Source: Lepraria neglecta
Taxonomy: Eukaryota; Ascomycota; Lecanoromycetes; Lecanorales; Stereocaulaceae
Assembly: GCA_033220425.1 (NCBI GenBank)
Contig: CM065647.1
Location: 4,774,001 to 4,838,000 of the forward strand
Length of the DNA: 64,000 bases
Direction of reading: 5' to 3'
The notes under the pieces were generated by a model. The model saw only the letters and a program-made list of their open reading frames with translations. It had not been told where the DNA came from and did not search any database. Positions 10,332 to 20,779 of this stretch are shown piece by piece (within the stretch, counting starts at the first letter, position 1; every line of letters begins with the position of its first letter). The translations under genes were made by a program, and so were the position numbers.

Positions 10332-11921
10332 TCATATCCTCTTCCCACCCTCCAAACCGCCTTCCTCATCAAACTCATCGTCGTCCCATTCGTTTCCCAC
10401 ACCAACCTTCCTACCCACCCATATCCCCAAAGCCGTGATAACCGCACCTCCCAAAAACCACCTCTCAAACCATCCGTCTACCCAAGTAACGCCCTCCTTT
10501 CCTCCTAACGCCCCTAGTCCCTCACCAACGACCGCTCCGGGCATCATGCCCCGCAACATTAGTGCCGCGCTGATCACATAGGTGCCGCAGACTTGTGCTA
10601 CGACGAGGGCGAGATTCGCTTGGATCGTGCGCAGAAGGGAGGGAAGCCAGCGTGCGAAGAGAGAAAAGGTTTGCATGACGGAGGAGAAGGAGGCGAAGAG
10701 TATTAGTCCGGAGAGGAGGAAGGAGATTTGTCTAGCCCATGCTGCTTGGTCGAGATGCGGATCGTAGTGTGTTGCCAGTAGAGCGATTATGTTATCGACG
10801 GGGTCGGAGGTGGTGAAGGATTTGGAGGGGTCTTTGTGGGAGGATAGGGAGCGCCGGATGAACGTTAGAGTTGTAGTGGTGATGCGGTAGAGGCAGAAGA
10901 GGGAGAAGGCGTAGGATGCACTTATCAGCAAGCGGCCTGTGGCGGTGCGGGAGCGGTTTTGTTGTTGGAGGCGAGATTGCAGGTTAGCATGCGAAGTGGA
11001 GAGGGAGACGGCCATTGTTTCCAAGCCGGAGATTTCGAGCAGCAGGGATTGGCGCTCTGTGCAGTCTGCGTTGCCACGGATGGAGCCGATGGTGCGCTGG
11101 AAGAAGGATTCGCTAGGGGCGGAGGACATCTTGCTTTCAAGGGCGCGGAGGCGCGAACGTTTGGTTATGAGCATGTCCTGGGTTGCTTCGAGGCCGGCGG
11201 CTTTGCGGGCGAGGGTGGCTTCAGTGATGGGTTTGGGGCGGGAGAAGAAGTTTTGCCAGGGGGAGGAGACGGAGGCGAAGCCGGAGAGGAGCGACATTAT
11301 TGAGATGCCGATAACGCCTATGCGTTCGAGGGAGGCTTCGCTGAGGGATTGGGAGGTTTCCGTTTTTGGGGTCTGGCCGACTATGTGGAGGAGCCATTGG
11401 CCGGTCCACCAGAAGCCTAGGAGCCATGCAGTGAAGGCGGCCAGTTGTACTATCCATGCTAATCTGAGTCTTCCCTTGCCGCTTCCTGTGAATTCGTATC
11501 CGGCGGCTGAGATGATGGAGTGGATTTCCAGTAACGGTATCGCGATTATCAGGAAGAATAGAAGTAGCGAGACAGTGATTTTGAAAGCGAGTCCACGAGC
11601 TGCAGGGTTGATGGTATTAGATATTTCACAGAGTATCAACTCCACAAGTACCGCAGCTAGTGCAATGGTCGAAGAGAAGGTCGGGGCTGATAGATGTTTG
11701 ATCGTGGGTCGTATCTGGCCGCCATTGGAGAAAGGTCGAGCATATGCACTGGTTTTGAGGGATCGAGTGTCGCCTGAGAGGAATGGGAACAGCTTCTGCA
11801 GGACAAGCGTGGACACCAAGAAGAAGGTGGCAATGAAGGGGAGAGAAGAGAAGATTATCGCCGTTGAAGCCGGCATTCCTCCTGGCTTGCATTCATCACA
11901 GTCACCGTCTGCGGGGAGCAT
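10332..11921 (-). CDS. Golgi pH regulator / GTG (GPR89-type) multipass membrane protein
   Basis: An intronless 529-residue protein. At least eight hydrophobic segments can be seen, for example TAIIFSSLPFIATFFLVSTL near the N-terminus, a group at about 85-190, and a C-terminal group from about 340 to 515. The middle has the family-typical stretch IMSLLSGFASVSSPWQNFF followed by a coiled, charged cytosolic loop (about 225-315). The C-terminal half has the ABA_GPCR-like block (QISFLLSGLILFASFSSVMQTF, LVVAQVCGTYVISAALMLRG). The layout of a GPHR_N region plus an ABA_GPCR domain fits the GPR89/GPHR and plant GTG family, proposed as Golgi anion channels that set lumen pH. The tail is acidic. The start (MLPADGDCDECKPGG) puts a Cys-rich luminal N-end before the first membrane segment. 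Confidence 0.88.
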   Translation of the reverse strand: MLPADGDCDECKPGGMPASTAIIFSSLPFIATFFLVSTLVLQKLFPFLSGDTRSLKTSAYARPFSNGGQIRPTIKHLSAPTFSSTIALAAVLVELILCEISNTINPAARGLAFKITVSLLLFFLIIAIPLLEIHSIISAAGYEFTGSGKGRLRLAWIVQLAAFTAWLLGFWWTGQWLLHIVGQTPKTETSQSLSEASLERIGVIGISIMSLLSGFASVSSPWQNFFSRPKPITEATLARKAAGLEATQDMLITKRSRLRALESKMSSAPSESFFQRTIGSIRGNADCTERQSLLLEISGLETMAVSLSTSHANLQSRLQQQNRSRTATGRLLISASYAFSLFCLYRITTTTLTFIRRSLSSHKDPSKSFTTSDPVDNIIALLATHYDPHLDQAAWARQISFLLSGLILFASFSSVMQTFSLFARWLPSLLRTIQANLALVVAQVCGTYVISAALMLRGMMPGAVVGEGLGALGGKEGVTWVDGWFERWFLGGAVITALGIWVGRKVGVGNEWDDDEFDEEGGLEGGKRI

Positions 11922-12577
11922 GGGCAGAATTAATTAACGAGACGGAGCACTGCGAGCGCCTGAACCACATGAGGTCTCGAGTTGTTGGAGCAATACTTTG
12001 CTGGATAATTTACGTGGACGAGCGCGTCCGTCGGCGTCTCGGGAATGCAGATACTCCGTTGTTCTTAGCGCCAATTGGAGCTGGTCCTTTTCAGCATTTC
12101 TTCCTTGTATGCACTCAATATATCAGCTCTGTACTTACGAGACCCTGATTCTGGTGCGGGAACATATAAAACCAAGTCCAAAATGACATACTTGCCGTCC
12201 GAAAACAAATATGTGCAATCGATGATTTGGGGTGGCTTGAGAGGATTTTCGACCAGCTTTGTCGACAACAGAAGAATGGCTAGAGCTATAATTCTTATTT
12301 TCATCACGAGAGGCTGAAATGCTTCATATTTGCTCTATTCGTTTTGGGGAGATGTTGGAGTGCCACAATCTCCGTCTCACCTCATCTTGTCATCTTTAAA
12401 GTAGCAGTCAGCAATGACTAACTTCAGCTGCGAACCATGCACAGATAGCGCTGTTGCCCATTAGTTTCATTACAGTGAGTACTAGAAGTACGTGCTCTTC
12501 TTCGCATTGCTCGTCCATTCTCTTTATTCGCTGACCAGACTGGACAAATATTGCACATGTCGCTATGAGCTCGTATA
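11922..12577. other. Upstream region of the Golgi pH regulator gene
   Basis: No gene seen. It serves as the promoter side of the minus-strand membrane protein gene. Confidence 0.45.
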
Positions 12578-13542
12578 TAATTAAAGATATGTTTTCCAAC
12601 GATAAAGCTGTCTTTTACACGCTTCGGGTTAGGACTGGCATTCCAAGATGCCAAACTCGGGTTCGAGCTGGAAACAGCTGCGATCCAGTTCGAACTTGAC
12701 GGAGGTAATACCGTGAACCCAAAAGGTCAACTGGTAGAATTCTTCGGTCCCAATCCTGTCACACGTCAAAATGGACTACTTCCGCAGCTTTCCTTGCTTC
12801 CACCGCCAAATACTCGGGAGAGCTCAGCAGTCCTCGTATCGACGGCTGAGATCGGTTCCGGTCTTTCTCCCGTGAGGATTGAGTTTATCTTTGGTGGTCA
12901 GAAAGGGGCTTTCTTCGGCGGGAGACCACAAAACATGAGTCTCCAGGCAGGGCATAAGATCGTGGAAGTAATGACGAAGTGGGTGAGATTTCCAGAACCA
13001 AATGCGATTACGATGAGGGTTGGTCTTAATCGCAGCTTGCCGGCACCAAATGCGCCACCATGGCGTTGTGGAATTCCAGCGGCACCCTTGACTCTTTTAC
13101 CACTTGGGCAGGGCTTTGGAAGTCAAATAACGGCCGTTTTTCCCTTAGGGGCCGTACCTCTAGTACTCGAGGAAAGAGACTCGTCTTCAACGTACTCGCA
13201 GGTGGAGTTAGCCAAAAGTTCCTCAGTATAGAAATAGCAAGCATTGAGGACGCATTAGATACTAGTTGGGGAGCGCAATGGCGCACTGGTGTTTGGCGCA
13301 GCGGCATATCACCGCAGTATGGTTGCAACAGCATGCTCGGATTCCTCATCCTCGTCCAGTCCTACGTCCAAGTCGCCATACCAGAGGCTGGCACAGGGGA
13401 CAGTGACCTCAAGTTGAAGACTCCCATAATGCTTCGCACTAATTCCAGGACAATGCTATGTTTAGTCACTGATCTGATAACCCCTGAAGCTGCTATAGCC
13501 TTCGCTATATCGTCTCCACGAGCTCTACCAGTGCTGATGTGA
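12578..13542 (+). other. Possible decayed or multi-exon gene, unrecognised
   Basis: Two overlapping plus-strand frames look coding in composition. One runs from about 12579 to 13231 (segments LGLAFQDAKLGFELETAAI and NPKGQLVEFFGPNPV) and the other from 13060 to 13542 (TSWGAQWRTGVWRSGISPQ). A third short piece at 13583-13672 ends GFKGSAHSLDKTR. They may be exons or fragments of one gene joined by introns or broken by frameshifts. I could not build a clean chain of splice sites. I recognise no domain, no signal peptide and no clear start. The downstream neighbour is a hydrolase fragment, so the whole 12.6-14.5 kb stretch may be a decayed gene island. Confidence 0.25.
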
Positions 13543-13910
13543 GTGATGGGTGAACTGAATCAACAGCTGAACACAAAAAACTAGTTCTGGAACCTCAGCA
13601 CCGGCGCACAATTACGCTTATCCGTCCCACAATGGCTTCAAGGGCTCTGCGCATAGCCTGGACAAGACAAGATAGCTATCAATGACGGAAGAGCCCGGAA
13701 CAAGCAGATCGGCGGGCTCGAGAATAAAGTTGAACGTATGACTGGGACCGAGGGTAAAGCCAACGGCCTTCTGTGTCCCATATTGGAGTCTCGCGGCCTA
13801 GGCAACCTCAATTGGACCAAAATATCTTCACAAGCACCAGCGATGTTCAACAATCCCCGAGCTCGGGTCAATTATGAAGGAGGAGCTTCGATCCTGTAAA
13901 CTCTAGAGCC

Positions 13911-14150
13911 ATGGGTGCGGGATCATCACTCGAAAGTCTTGAGCTCCTACAGCGGAACGTCGGCCCCAGCTGCGACCATGGCTACAGGTCTACATACTGC
14001 AACACCTGTCCCAGGTTTCATTCCCCGTGAGTCTTCTCCCCCGGACACCCTTCTCATGATTCTAATACGCTCAACAGAAATGGCCTCGAATGGTACTGGC
14101 TTTGCATTTGGCCACATGATGGGTGGCCAGAGCTCAGGAGCTGCTTCTAG
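13911..14150 (+). CDS. Possible small Cys-containing two-exon ORF, unrecognised
   Basis: An ATG at 13911 opens a frame MGAGSSLESLELLQ. A 51-bp intron with GTGAGT..CAG ends (14027-14077) joins it to a second exon closed by TAG at 14148-14150, giving 62 residues. Five Cys fall in the second half (DHGYRSTYCNTCPRFH, WLCIWPHDGW). The same intron joined in another frame gives a Pro-rich reading (GFAFGHMMGGQSSG then PPPP runs) up to 14274, so the frame is not settled. There is no signal peptide. It may be the end of a gene whose start has decayed. Confidence 0.25.
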
Positions 14151-14329
14151 ACGCCCTGCTCCACCACCACCTGCTGCTCAGCCTTCGAAACCCCGGCCTC
14201 CACCGCCTCCCCCGCCCCTGGGCGGGCAGTCTCAAATCAACTGCCTGCCTCCGCCTGTGCCGGCCGGGAGGTGAGTAAGTGATACGGGTGCGGGAATAGC
14301 AGACAGTTTCTCAACATTACTCTTCAGAG

Positions 14330-14472
14330 GGCACCAGAGTGATACTGTGCGAGCCGCCTAACGCACCTCACGATATCATTTTCATGGGACATGTATTGGT
14401 TGGGGCCAAAGAAGCAGACGCGGACCGCGCAGGCTACAGCTGAGTACTTTAAAGGAGTGGCCATGGATGTAG
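14330..14472 (+). pseudogene. C-terminal fragment of an HSL-type alpha/beta-hydrolase
   Basis: On the plus strand the frame reads VILCEPPNAPHDIIFMGHVL and then AKEADADR. After a one-base shift it continues AQATAEYFKGVAM and meets a stop. This closely follows the C-terminus of the broken esterase at 48916-50019 (RVTLYETPNAPHDILFVGHV, then AKETDAAAQAAAEFLKGVAM). The NAPHD segment carries the catalytic His region of the hormone-sensitive-lipase-like family. Only about 45 codons remain; the HGG and GDSAG parts are absent here. It is a relic of a second copy, not a gene. Confidence 0.7.
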
Positions 14473-15981
14473 AATAATGAGGTTGGGGAGGAAAGGATTT
14501 ATTACAAGGGTTTCCTTTAAATTTCTGTCCATCACGAAATCTGCATTCATATAAAAGTTGAAAGCTCTCGTGCACCGGGTATTCCAGTCTTCTTCGCGTT
14601 CCAACGAGTTGAGTCAGGACAGTTCCCTTTGTAGACCCCCTTGGGCCCAAAAATTTCCGTTCTAAACTCATGGAACAAACCCATCGTCAGTATCTCTGCT
14701 CAAATATCCGGATTCTGGCTGCATGCAGACGTCCATTCAAGCCCAGAACAACCTCCTCGTCAGCATCTGTCATTAAAATAAACAGATTTCTGGCTACATA
14801 TCGACGTCCATTTAAGCCCTAATAATACCCTTTGGCGCTTATATAAAGCATTCTCGACCCAAAACACTGGTAGCTGTGATAAAATTACCGTGAACTAAAG
14901 TCATGTACTGATTGATTCGCAATGGGAAATGCCATGGGGACTGTCCCGAGCCAGGTCGATCAGTCTTTACTCTTTGACCTTGTAATATGGGAAAGTCTGG
15001 GCAGACTAGTCCTGCTAGCTATTTGAGTACCACGTAGGTAAATACACAGAGCCAAGAGGAAGTCATAAGGCAATGGGTCTGTTTCTCCACTCTCTTCCTA
15101 AATCGGAATCCAAAGACACATTGCAAGCTTTGCCCTTCAGAACGTACCAGAAAGTCCGTAAAGTCCATGGTAACCCGTGACGGCCCTTTCCCGGGCTAGA
15201 TGCATGAGTTCCATGGTTATCTCCCCACCATAGGCACGGAGTGGACAGCTCGAGTGATGAAAAAGATATCGAGGGAAGGATATCCGGCTAAGCATAATCC
15301 GTAGAAAGTCTAGAACGGCACTCGGTACCTGCCCAATCAATGCCATCTCTAAGCGGAGCAAAGCCTCATTTCAATGGGCTGAGTGTGGCTTGACCACTAT
15401 CTATGACGCGGACGAAAAAGAAAAGTATCGTCTCGATCTTGGAAAATGGCCGATGATCCGGTGGAATGCTTCCAGACCTCAACTGGCTGTCACGCCTTTG
15501 AAGGCGCCGGATGAAGCACAACCAGTCGGCCCTATTCTATATGCCATCATTTGCACAATCAATTTTAAGAACCTTTGAGAATATTGGAGGGGCCCAAAAG
15601 AGGCGATCCGGGAGGCACAATGTCGTCGTTGACCACTAATCCAGCATACACAGAATCCTTCCAAACTATACTATAAAATCGACTCCTTACTTCATTTCGT
15701 AATCAAGACTGATTGTCTTTGTACTGCATTTGTCCTGCCTGCATAAATCCACTGACCTTCATCCACCGAACGGGGCCCCACTATTGTTAGATGCACGCTC
15801 AGCCTCCACATACACCTTGACCGAGATTGCTACAACCCTCACCAACGATCACCGCCGTGTGATCCTGAGCTCGCGAGCACAAGACATTGTCGGCCGCCGT
15901 CCCTATACGTCCTGCTCACCACATTTCTAGCGCACGGTGCAAATTCTCTCAGCTTCTCATGGAGGAGCCAGAACGGCATAG
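14473..15981. other. Gene-free region with a short diverged duplication
   Basis: No gene could be supported. A segment at about 14709-14754 is repeated at about 14786-14830 (GATTCTGGCTGCATGCAGAC against GATTTCTGGCTACATATCGA), and many of the differences are C/T or G/A. The last few hundred bases are upstream of the RING-LON gene. Confidence 0.45.
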
Positions 15982-17825
15982 ATGAGCGTCTTCGACAGGC
16001 AAATGTCAGGTGCTCCCACCAACACACACGGACAATCCACTGCTCTAGAAGCTCATCCTGCCGTCGCTTTCATGGGCGATGCACTCAGCCAAAGCGAAAG
16101 ATCGCCAACCTCAACGGCTGTAAACCCTCATGGAGATGCCCGTGCCATCGTCCGCCTCATCCAATGCTCGCAATGCTCCCTCCCGCTCCACAATCCCCTC
16201 ACACTCCCCTGTGGCAATTCATTATGCCGGACGTGCTTGCCAGAGCTACATACAAGAACGAACATAACATTCCCGGTGGAACCCAACCGAAAAGAAGGCT
16301 TCATGTGCCCTTTCGACAATTGCAGGAAGGACCACTCGCTGAGCGATTGCAGCCAAGATGTAACTCTGGCCAAGGTCATGGACCGAGTGAGCATCGAGGT
16401 CGCTCGATGCAGGCCTTTGACCACCGATACGCCCACACTGCTGGATGAACGACCTCGTTGGAAGAACATTGTTGATAGCTCAAAAGAGGGAAAGTTCCCA
16501 TCATCCAGGATACTCAATGGTGGACGCTTGGTAGCAACATACACAATGGCTGAGATTGGTGAACTAAAATATGATTCCGAAGTCGCTTATCAGACCATGT
16601 CACCTACTGGAGACAGCTACGAGCACCTTGACGTCGCTATGCTGGAACATCTCAAGGAAGCGACAAAGAACGAGTTGGACTGCCAAGTGTGCTACGCTTT
16701 GATGCTGGATCCATTGACAACGACATGCGGGCACACGTTCTGCCGGAAATGTGTTGCTCGCGTGCTCGATCATTCTACAATGTGCCCAATTTGCCGAAGA
16801 TTTCTCCCCATGCCACCAGGTGTTCGTGATGTCCCAGGCAATGAAAGACTCGCAAAGCTACTCCTTGGAATTTGTCCAGATCTACTGGCTGCAAGAGCCG
16901 AGGCCGCTGCACTAGAGGAAATTCCAATGCTGGGAGAGAAGAACGTCCCGCTTTTTGTCTGCACGCTCGGATACCCTTCTATGCCAACATTCCTTCACAT
17001 CTTCGAGCCTCGATATCGCCTTATGATCAGACGTGCCATTGAGAGTGGGGATCGCAAGTTTGGAATGCTTATGTACAATCAGCGGGGTCAGCCACAAGGC
17101 CACTTGGGTTCTACGCAGTTCATGGAATACGGAACTCTGCTTCACATCAATAGCATGCAATTGATGCCCGATGGTCGGAGCCTTATCGAGACTCGTGGGC
17201 TGTCGAGATTTCGTGTCAAAGATTGGGGCCAGCTTGATGGATACATTGTTGGAAACATTGAACGCATCGACGATATATCTTTCGCGGAGGAGGAACAGGT
17301 CGAAGCAACGGAAACGGGGGCCCCTACTCCGGCACAGAACGATCTGAACGGCCAGATAGATCACACGCCAACACTGGAGCTACTGAAAATTTGCACCGAA
17401 TTCATTATTAGGATGCAGGCTGCTTCCGCTCCATGGCTCCATGAACGCGTCCTGGCATCCTATGGCTCGCCCCCAGATGACCCTGCATTATTTCCTTACT
17501 GGTTTGCCAGCATCCTACCGATTAACGACGACGAAAAATATAAATTACTACCTACAACCAGTGTGAGGGAGAGGTTGAAGATTACTGCACGATGGGTGCG
17601 GCGTATAGAAGCTCAGCGTTGGTAAGCCCTCCAATTTCTTTTCCTGCACTATCCCTGTCGCTCGTGTTCGACCTGGGGTTGCTCATTGTCTGACCGCGTC
17701 TTCGATAAAGGTCCAGTACAGAGTCGTCTGACTCTGAAGATGATGACGAGGATGACACGCCGACCTCCGATCAAGATGTCGCTCAAGACGTCGCTATGCA
17801 AATGCAAGGCAGTTCCCAGGAATAA
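15982..17825 (+). CDS. RING finger and LON-domain protein (LONRF-type E3 ligase candidate)
   Basis: Exon 1 is 15982-17621. Exon 2 starts at 17711 or 17717 (both AGs keep the frame) and ends at 17825, giving 582-584 residues. A first RING-like Cys-rich region lies at about residue 62 (CSQCSLPLHNPLTLPCGNSL). A full C3HC4 RING lies at about 234-275 (CQVCYALMLDPLTTTCGHTF, then CPICRR). An ATP-dependent-Lon N-terminal substrate-binding domain follows from about 322 (VPLFVCTLGYPSMPTFLHIF, EPRYRLMIRRA). The tail is Ser/Asp/Glu-rich. The RING-RING-LON order is that of the LONRF family, presumed ubiquitin ligases that recognise substrates through the LON domain. No protease domain is present, so it is not Lon. 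An internal start at 16003 is possible. Confidence 0.9.
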
Positions 17826-18450
17826 GGACTAATACGCATGCCTACACGCAGGTCTACAACTTCATCCTGTACTGTCTTATGACTATTCGCAAGCGTTGCA
17901 TTGGCACTTCTGGCATATTACCTCGCACCAACTCGGCAACAATAAACACGAACACAACGGAAATTGATATTGGTAATGGGTAGTCTGTTCTTCATCTTCA
18001 TGGATCTATACGGCATTTGGACTTCGGATATCTATTCAGCATCATAGCGTGGGAAGGGAGGTGGATTGCATGCATGCCCTCAGCAACTCGAAAGGGCCAC
18101 CGGCGTCTATGTTACTGGCTGATACCCAACTGACGCGGCATGCTCGGCATGATGGCTACGCTATAGGCTAGTTATGGTGCAGTGAAAGAATATGTACATA
18201 GTGTCACATTCTTGGGAGACAGAAGATCGCTTTTTGTCTACAGCAAACGCTATTCAAGCCTTGCATTCTCGTTGCATCAACGGCCGAGTGCTTGAGTATT
18301 TACAGTTGAGTACCCGGTTCAGCCTGCGCTTACGTCTAGCCCATACAGGGCCAATGCACCAAGCCAGTACAGTAACGTGTTTCACGACGATGCACAATCG
18401 CCCACGTGGAATGCTTCGTCATGGAAGTCCGAATTCTGGAAATCTGCTAT
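17826..18450. other. Intergenic, no gene seen
   Basis: This holds the 3' flank of the RING-LON gene and the upstream DNA of the secreted-protein candidate. Open frames here have no coding character. Confidence 0.4.
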
Positions 18451-19026
18451 ATGACCATGCCGATCCTCTGCATACATGTCAACTATCAGACATTTATCCA
18501 AACTCAAGCAATATTGTACTTCACCTCCCTGCTTCATGTCGGCTTCTTTCTACCAAATGCAGTCCTGGCACTCTCAATAGCTACTCCTCCAAACCCTCCA
18601 CCACTTGCCCAATCCCCCAATCCCGCGTCCTCTTCGCTCATGGCCTCAAATCTCCTCACCAGCGCTAACAACTCCATCCCAGAAATAAACGCGACAACAG
18701 ACCTTTCAGCCCCACTAACCTGCTTTAACCAACACTCTACTCACTTCTCGCACCTCTACCTAATCTTCACAGCAGACTGCTACCAAGTCTTCTACGAATT
18801 CATAAAGACGTCAAGGGCCCAGGACCCTGTAGCATGGGATGCGAGCACGACGACGTTCCCTATTCTGACGACCTACGACTCCTACGGCGTACGGCTTGGG
18901 AATAAATATCAGGACTCGAGGGATGTATTTTCGGAATTACTGATTGCGAATGCGGCGGCCGTTGTGGCGGAAAGGTGTGTTAGATTAGTGCCGCGGCCTG
19001 AATTGATGCTTGGGGGGGGGTGTTGA
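18451..19026 (+). CDS. Probable small secreted protein, possible frameshift at a G9 run
   Basis: As written, the frame encodes 191 residues. A hydrophobic segment (ILYFTSLLHVGFFLPNAVLA) stands near the N-terminus and could be a signal peptide or anchor. The body has Cys and aromatic motifs (LTCFNQHSTHFSHLYLIF, DCYQVFYEFIK) and ends FSELLIANAAAVVAERCVR. The layout (DCY near the start, a late helix closing with CV) resembles small secreted proteins common in Pezizomycotina. The reading meets TGA directly after nine G (19012-19020). With one G fewer it would continue VDVGPREKFLVAVYGVE to a stop at 19139-19141, a tail that suits such proteins. An earlier ATG at 18406 is in frame. The start and any 5' intron are unsure. 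Confidence 0.55.
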   Translation: MTMPILCIHVNYQTFIQTQAILYFTSLLHVGFFLPNAVLALSIATPPNPPPLAQSPNPASSSLMASNLLTSANNSIPEINATTDLSAPLTCFNQHSTHFSHLYLIFTADCYQVFYEFIKTSRAQDPVAWDASTTTFPILTTYDSYGVRLGNKYQDSRDVFSELLIANAAAVVAERCVRLVPRPELMLGGGC

Positions 19027-19141
19027 TGTGGGTCCGAGGGAGAAGTTTTTGGTTGCTGTTTATGGGGTTGAGAGGGGGGTTGGGGGTGGTGGAGGGGGTG
19101 TTTGGGAGGGGTTTGGCGGGAATGGGAAGAAGAGTGCTTGA

Positions 19142-19867
19142 TGTGTGTGGAGCACTTTGAAAAGCGGAGCTAGATCTTGATGTCCCGAAGAGGGAGGATA
19201 TGTTGAGGATTTTTTTGCCCACGCTCATGCTGTGAGGAATAGCTTTGCAAAGCATTTCTCCTTCTCGGGAAGTCTCGAAGCCGTCGTCGCTGCAATATGT
19301 GCTCTTTGCGTCCATGTAAGAAGTCATGTGACGCATTCATCCATCAAGCATAGTTGACTTCGATACCGTGGCTAATGAGGCCTGTATACTGTCAAGCTTT
19401 CCATCCTGTAGGATCCATGTTCATGTTTATTCGTAATTCATAGAACAGTCTTTTACTCACAACAGAGAGGCCTTGGAGAGGAAACGCTGCCTGGATCCAG
19501 GCCCATGAACATCCATTCGGTGGTCAAAGCATACACCTGAATTGCCACGAGGTTTCTTTTGGCGGCCATATTTGGTTCCCACGCTTTCATACTAAATGGA
19601 AGGAAATGTATCGTTCAGGTGTTCACTCAAAACATAGCAACCCTTAGCACCAAATGCCTTCTGATCTTGCGTATAGCAAGTAAATAGCAGGAGCTAGGCT
19701 CAGCCTTTGGGCTAGATATCTTCAGGATCTCCTTACATATAATAGGCTAGCTTCAACAACCTCGCGACCACGATAATCAGGTGTCTCGCCTTCCATGACA
19801 AGCCTCCCATTTCCTCCCCAATTATAACAAGCTAGCCCCAACAACCCCGCAAGAACAACCACCAACA
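19142..19867. other. Intergenic, no gene seen
   Basis: No coding signal on either strand. The last 60 bases before 19868 are C/A-rich, like the leader of a fungal gene. Confidence 0.45.
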
Positions 19868-20779
19868 ATGTCCTCACACCTCCCAGCCAGTCTGCTAACC
19901 CTCCCGGCCGAGCTCCGCACCAAAATCTACCACCTCGCCCTCCACGACAACCCCGCCATCTCCCTTTCCACCCCCTACAGAATCCCCAATCTCTCCCTCC
20001 TCTCCACCAACCGCCAAATCTACCACGAAAGCCGCTCGATCCCTCCCTTATTCTTCTACTATGGCCGCGAATACAAACCCAATGAGTTCTTTCTAAGGAA
20101 TCTGCGGCCCTTCCAAATCGCCACCTTACGGAGCCTCTGCATCTTCTACCTCTACCCTAGGGATCTTGAAAAATTAATTGCACCGTTGAGAGAAGGGAAC
20201 GGCTTCCTTTTCAACGAGCCTGCTTTGAGGCTCGATACCCTCACTATCTACACAGATGGCTGGCTTACCCATACTCACTCCCGTGGCTGGCTGAATACAG
20301 CGAAGGAGGGAGATATAGATTATGGTCTTCCACGCTCCAGCCGCTGGCTTCGTGCGCTGTGTGGGCTTACAGGCTGGAGGCAGCTTGAGCTGTCGTTCAG
20401 TGATCTAGAACTAGAGGAGGAATATCGTACGAACGGGAGTTTTATGACTCCATTGTTCGACGACTTTAGAGCTACTATGGGGGCTTCTGGTCTTTGTAAA
20501 GCATTCACAATCTGGCATAAACAGAATCAGAATGAGCCGTGTAGCGAGACGATTACCGTTTTGAGGACACAGGACTTGCATCTGCACTCCTCGCCGCAGT
20601 GGGAAAAGAAGGATCTTGTTAAGCTGGTGGAAGGGAATAAGTGCATTGTCGTGCCGGACTTTGATGACGCAGGCTATGGATTCCATGTCAGTGAGCGGTA
20701 TGGTAACCCGGCTGTAGCAGTCCGGAGCGGGTTTTGTCCTAGCTGTGCGGCATCGGGTGATGGCGATGATTGGGTGTGA
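19868..20779 (+). CDS. 2EXR / F-box-like fungal protein of unknown function
   Basis: A single exon of 303 residues. The N-terminus, SLLTLPAELRTKIYHLAL, followed by LSLLSTNRQIYHESRSI, is the LPxELRxxIYxxAL and LLxxxRQIYxE pattern of the large fungal 2EXR/DUF-type families, which resemble F-box starts but lack a proven Skp1 contact. The middle part scores distances and strands typical of the group (FQIATLRSLCIFYL, LELSFSDLELEEEY). The last 40 residues hold a small Cys pair (GFCPSCAASG). No membrane segment is present. Such genes are very numerous in Dothideomycetes and Leotiomycetes, and their roles are mostly unknown. Confidence 0.8.
   Translation: MSSHLPASLLTLPAELRTKIYHLALHDNPAISLSTPYRIPNLSLLSTNRQIYHESRSIPPLFFYYGREYKPNEFFLRNLRPFQIATLRSLCIFYLYPRDLEKLIAPLREGNGFLFNEPALRLDTLTIYTDGWLTHTHSRGWLNTAKEGDIDYGLPRSSRWLRALCGLTGWRQLELSFSDLELEEEYRTNGSFMTPLFDDFRATMGASGLCKAFTIWHKQNQNEPCSETITVLRTQDLHLHSSPQWEKKDLVKLVEGNKCIVVPDFDDAGYGFHVSERYGNPAVAVRSGFCPSCAASGDGDDWV

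Noticed and set aside
10939-11937. 332-codon plus-strand frame opposite the Golgi pH regulator gene
   Set aside because: It is the antisense reading of a well-supported membrane protein; its composition follows from the other strand.
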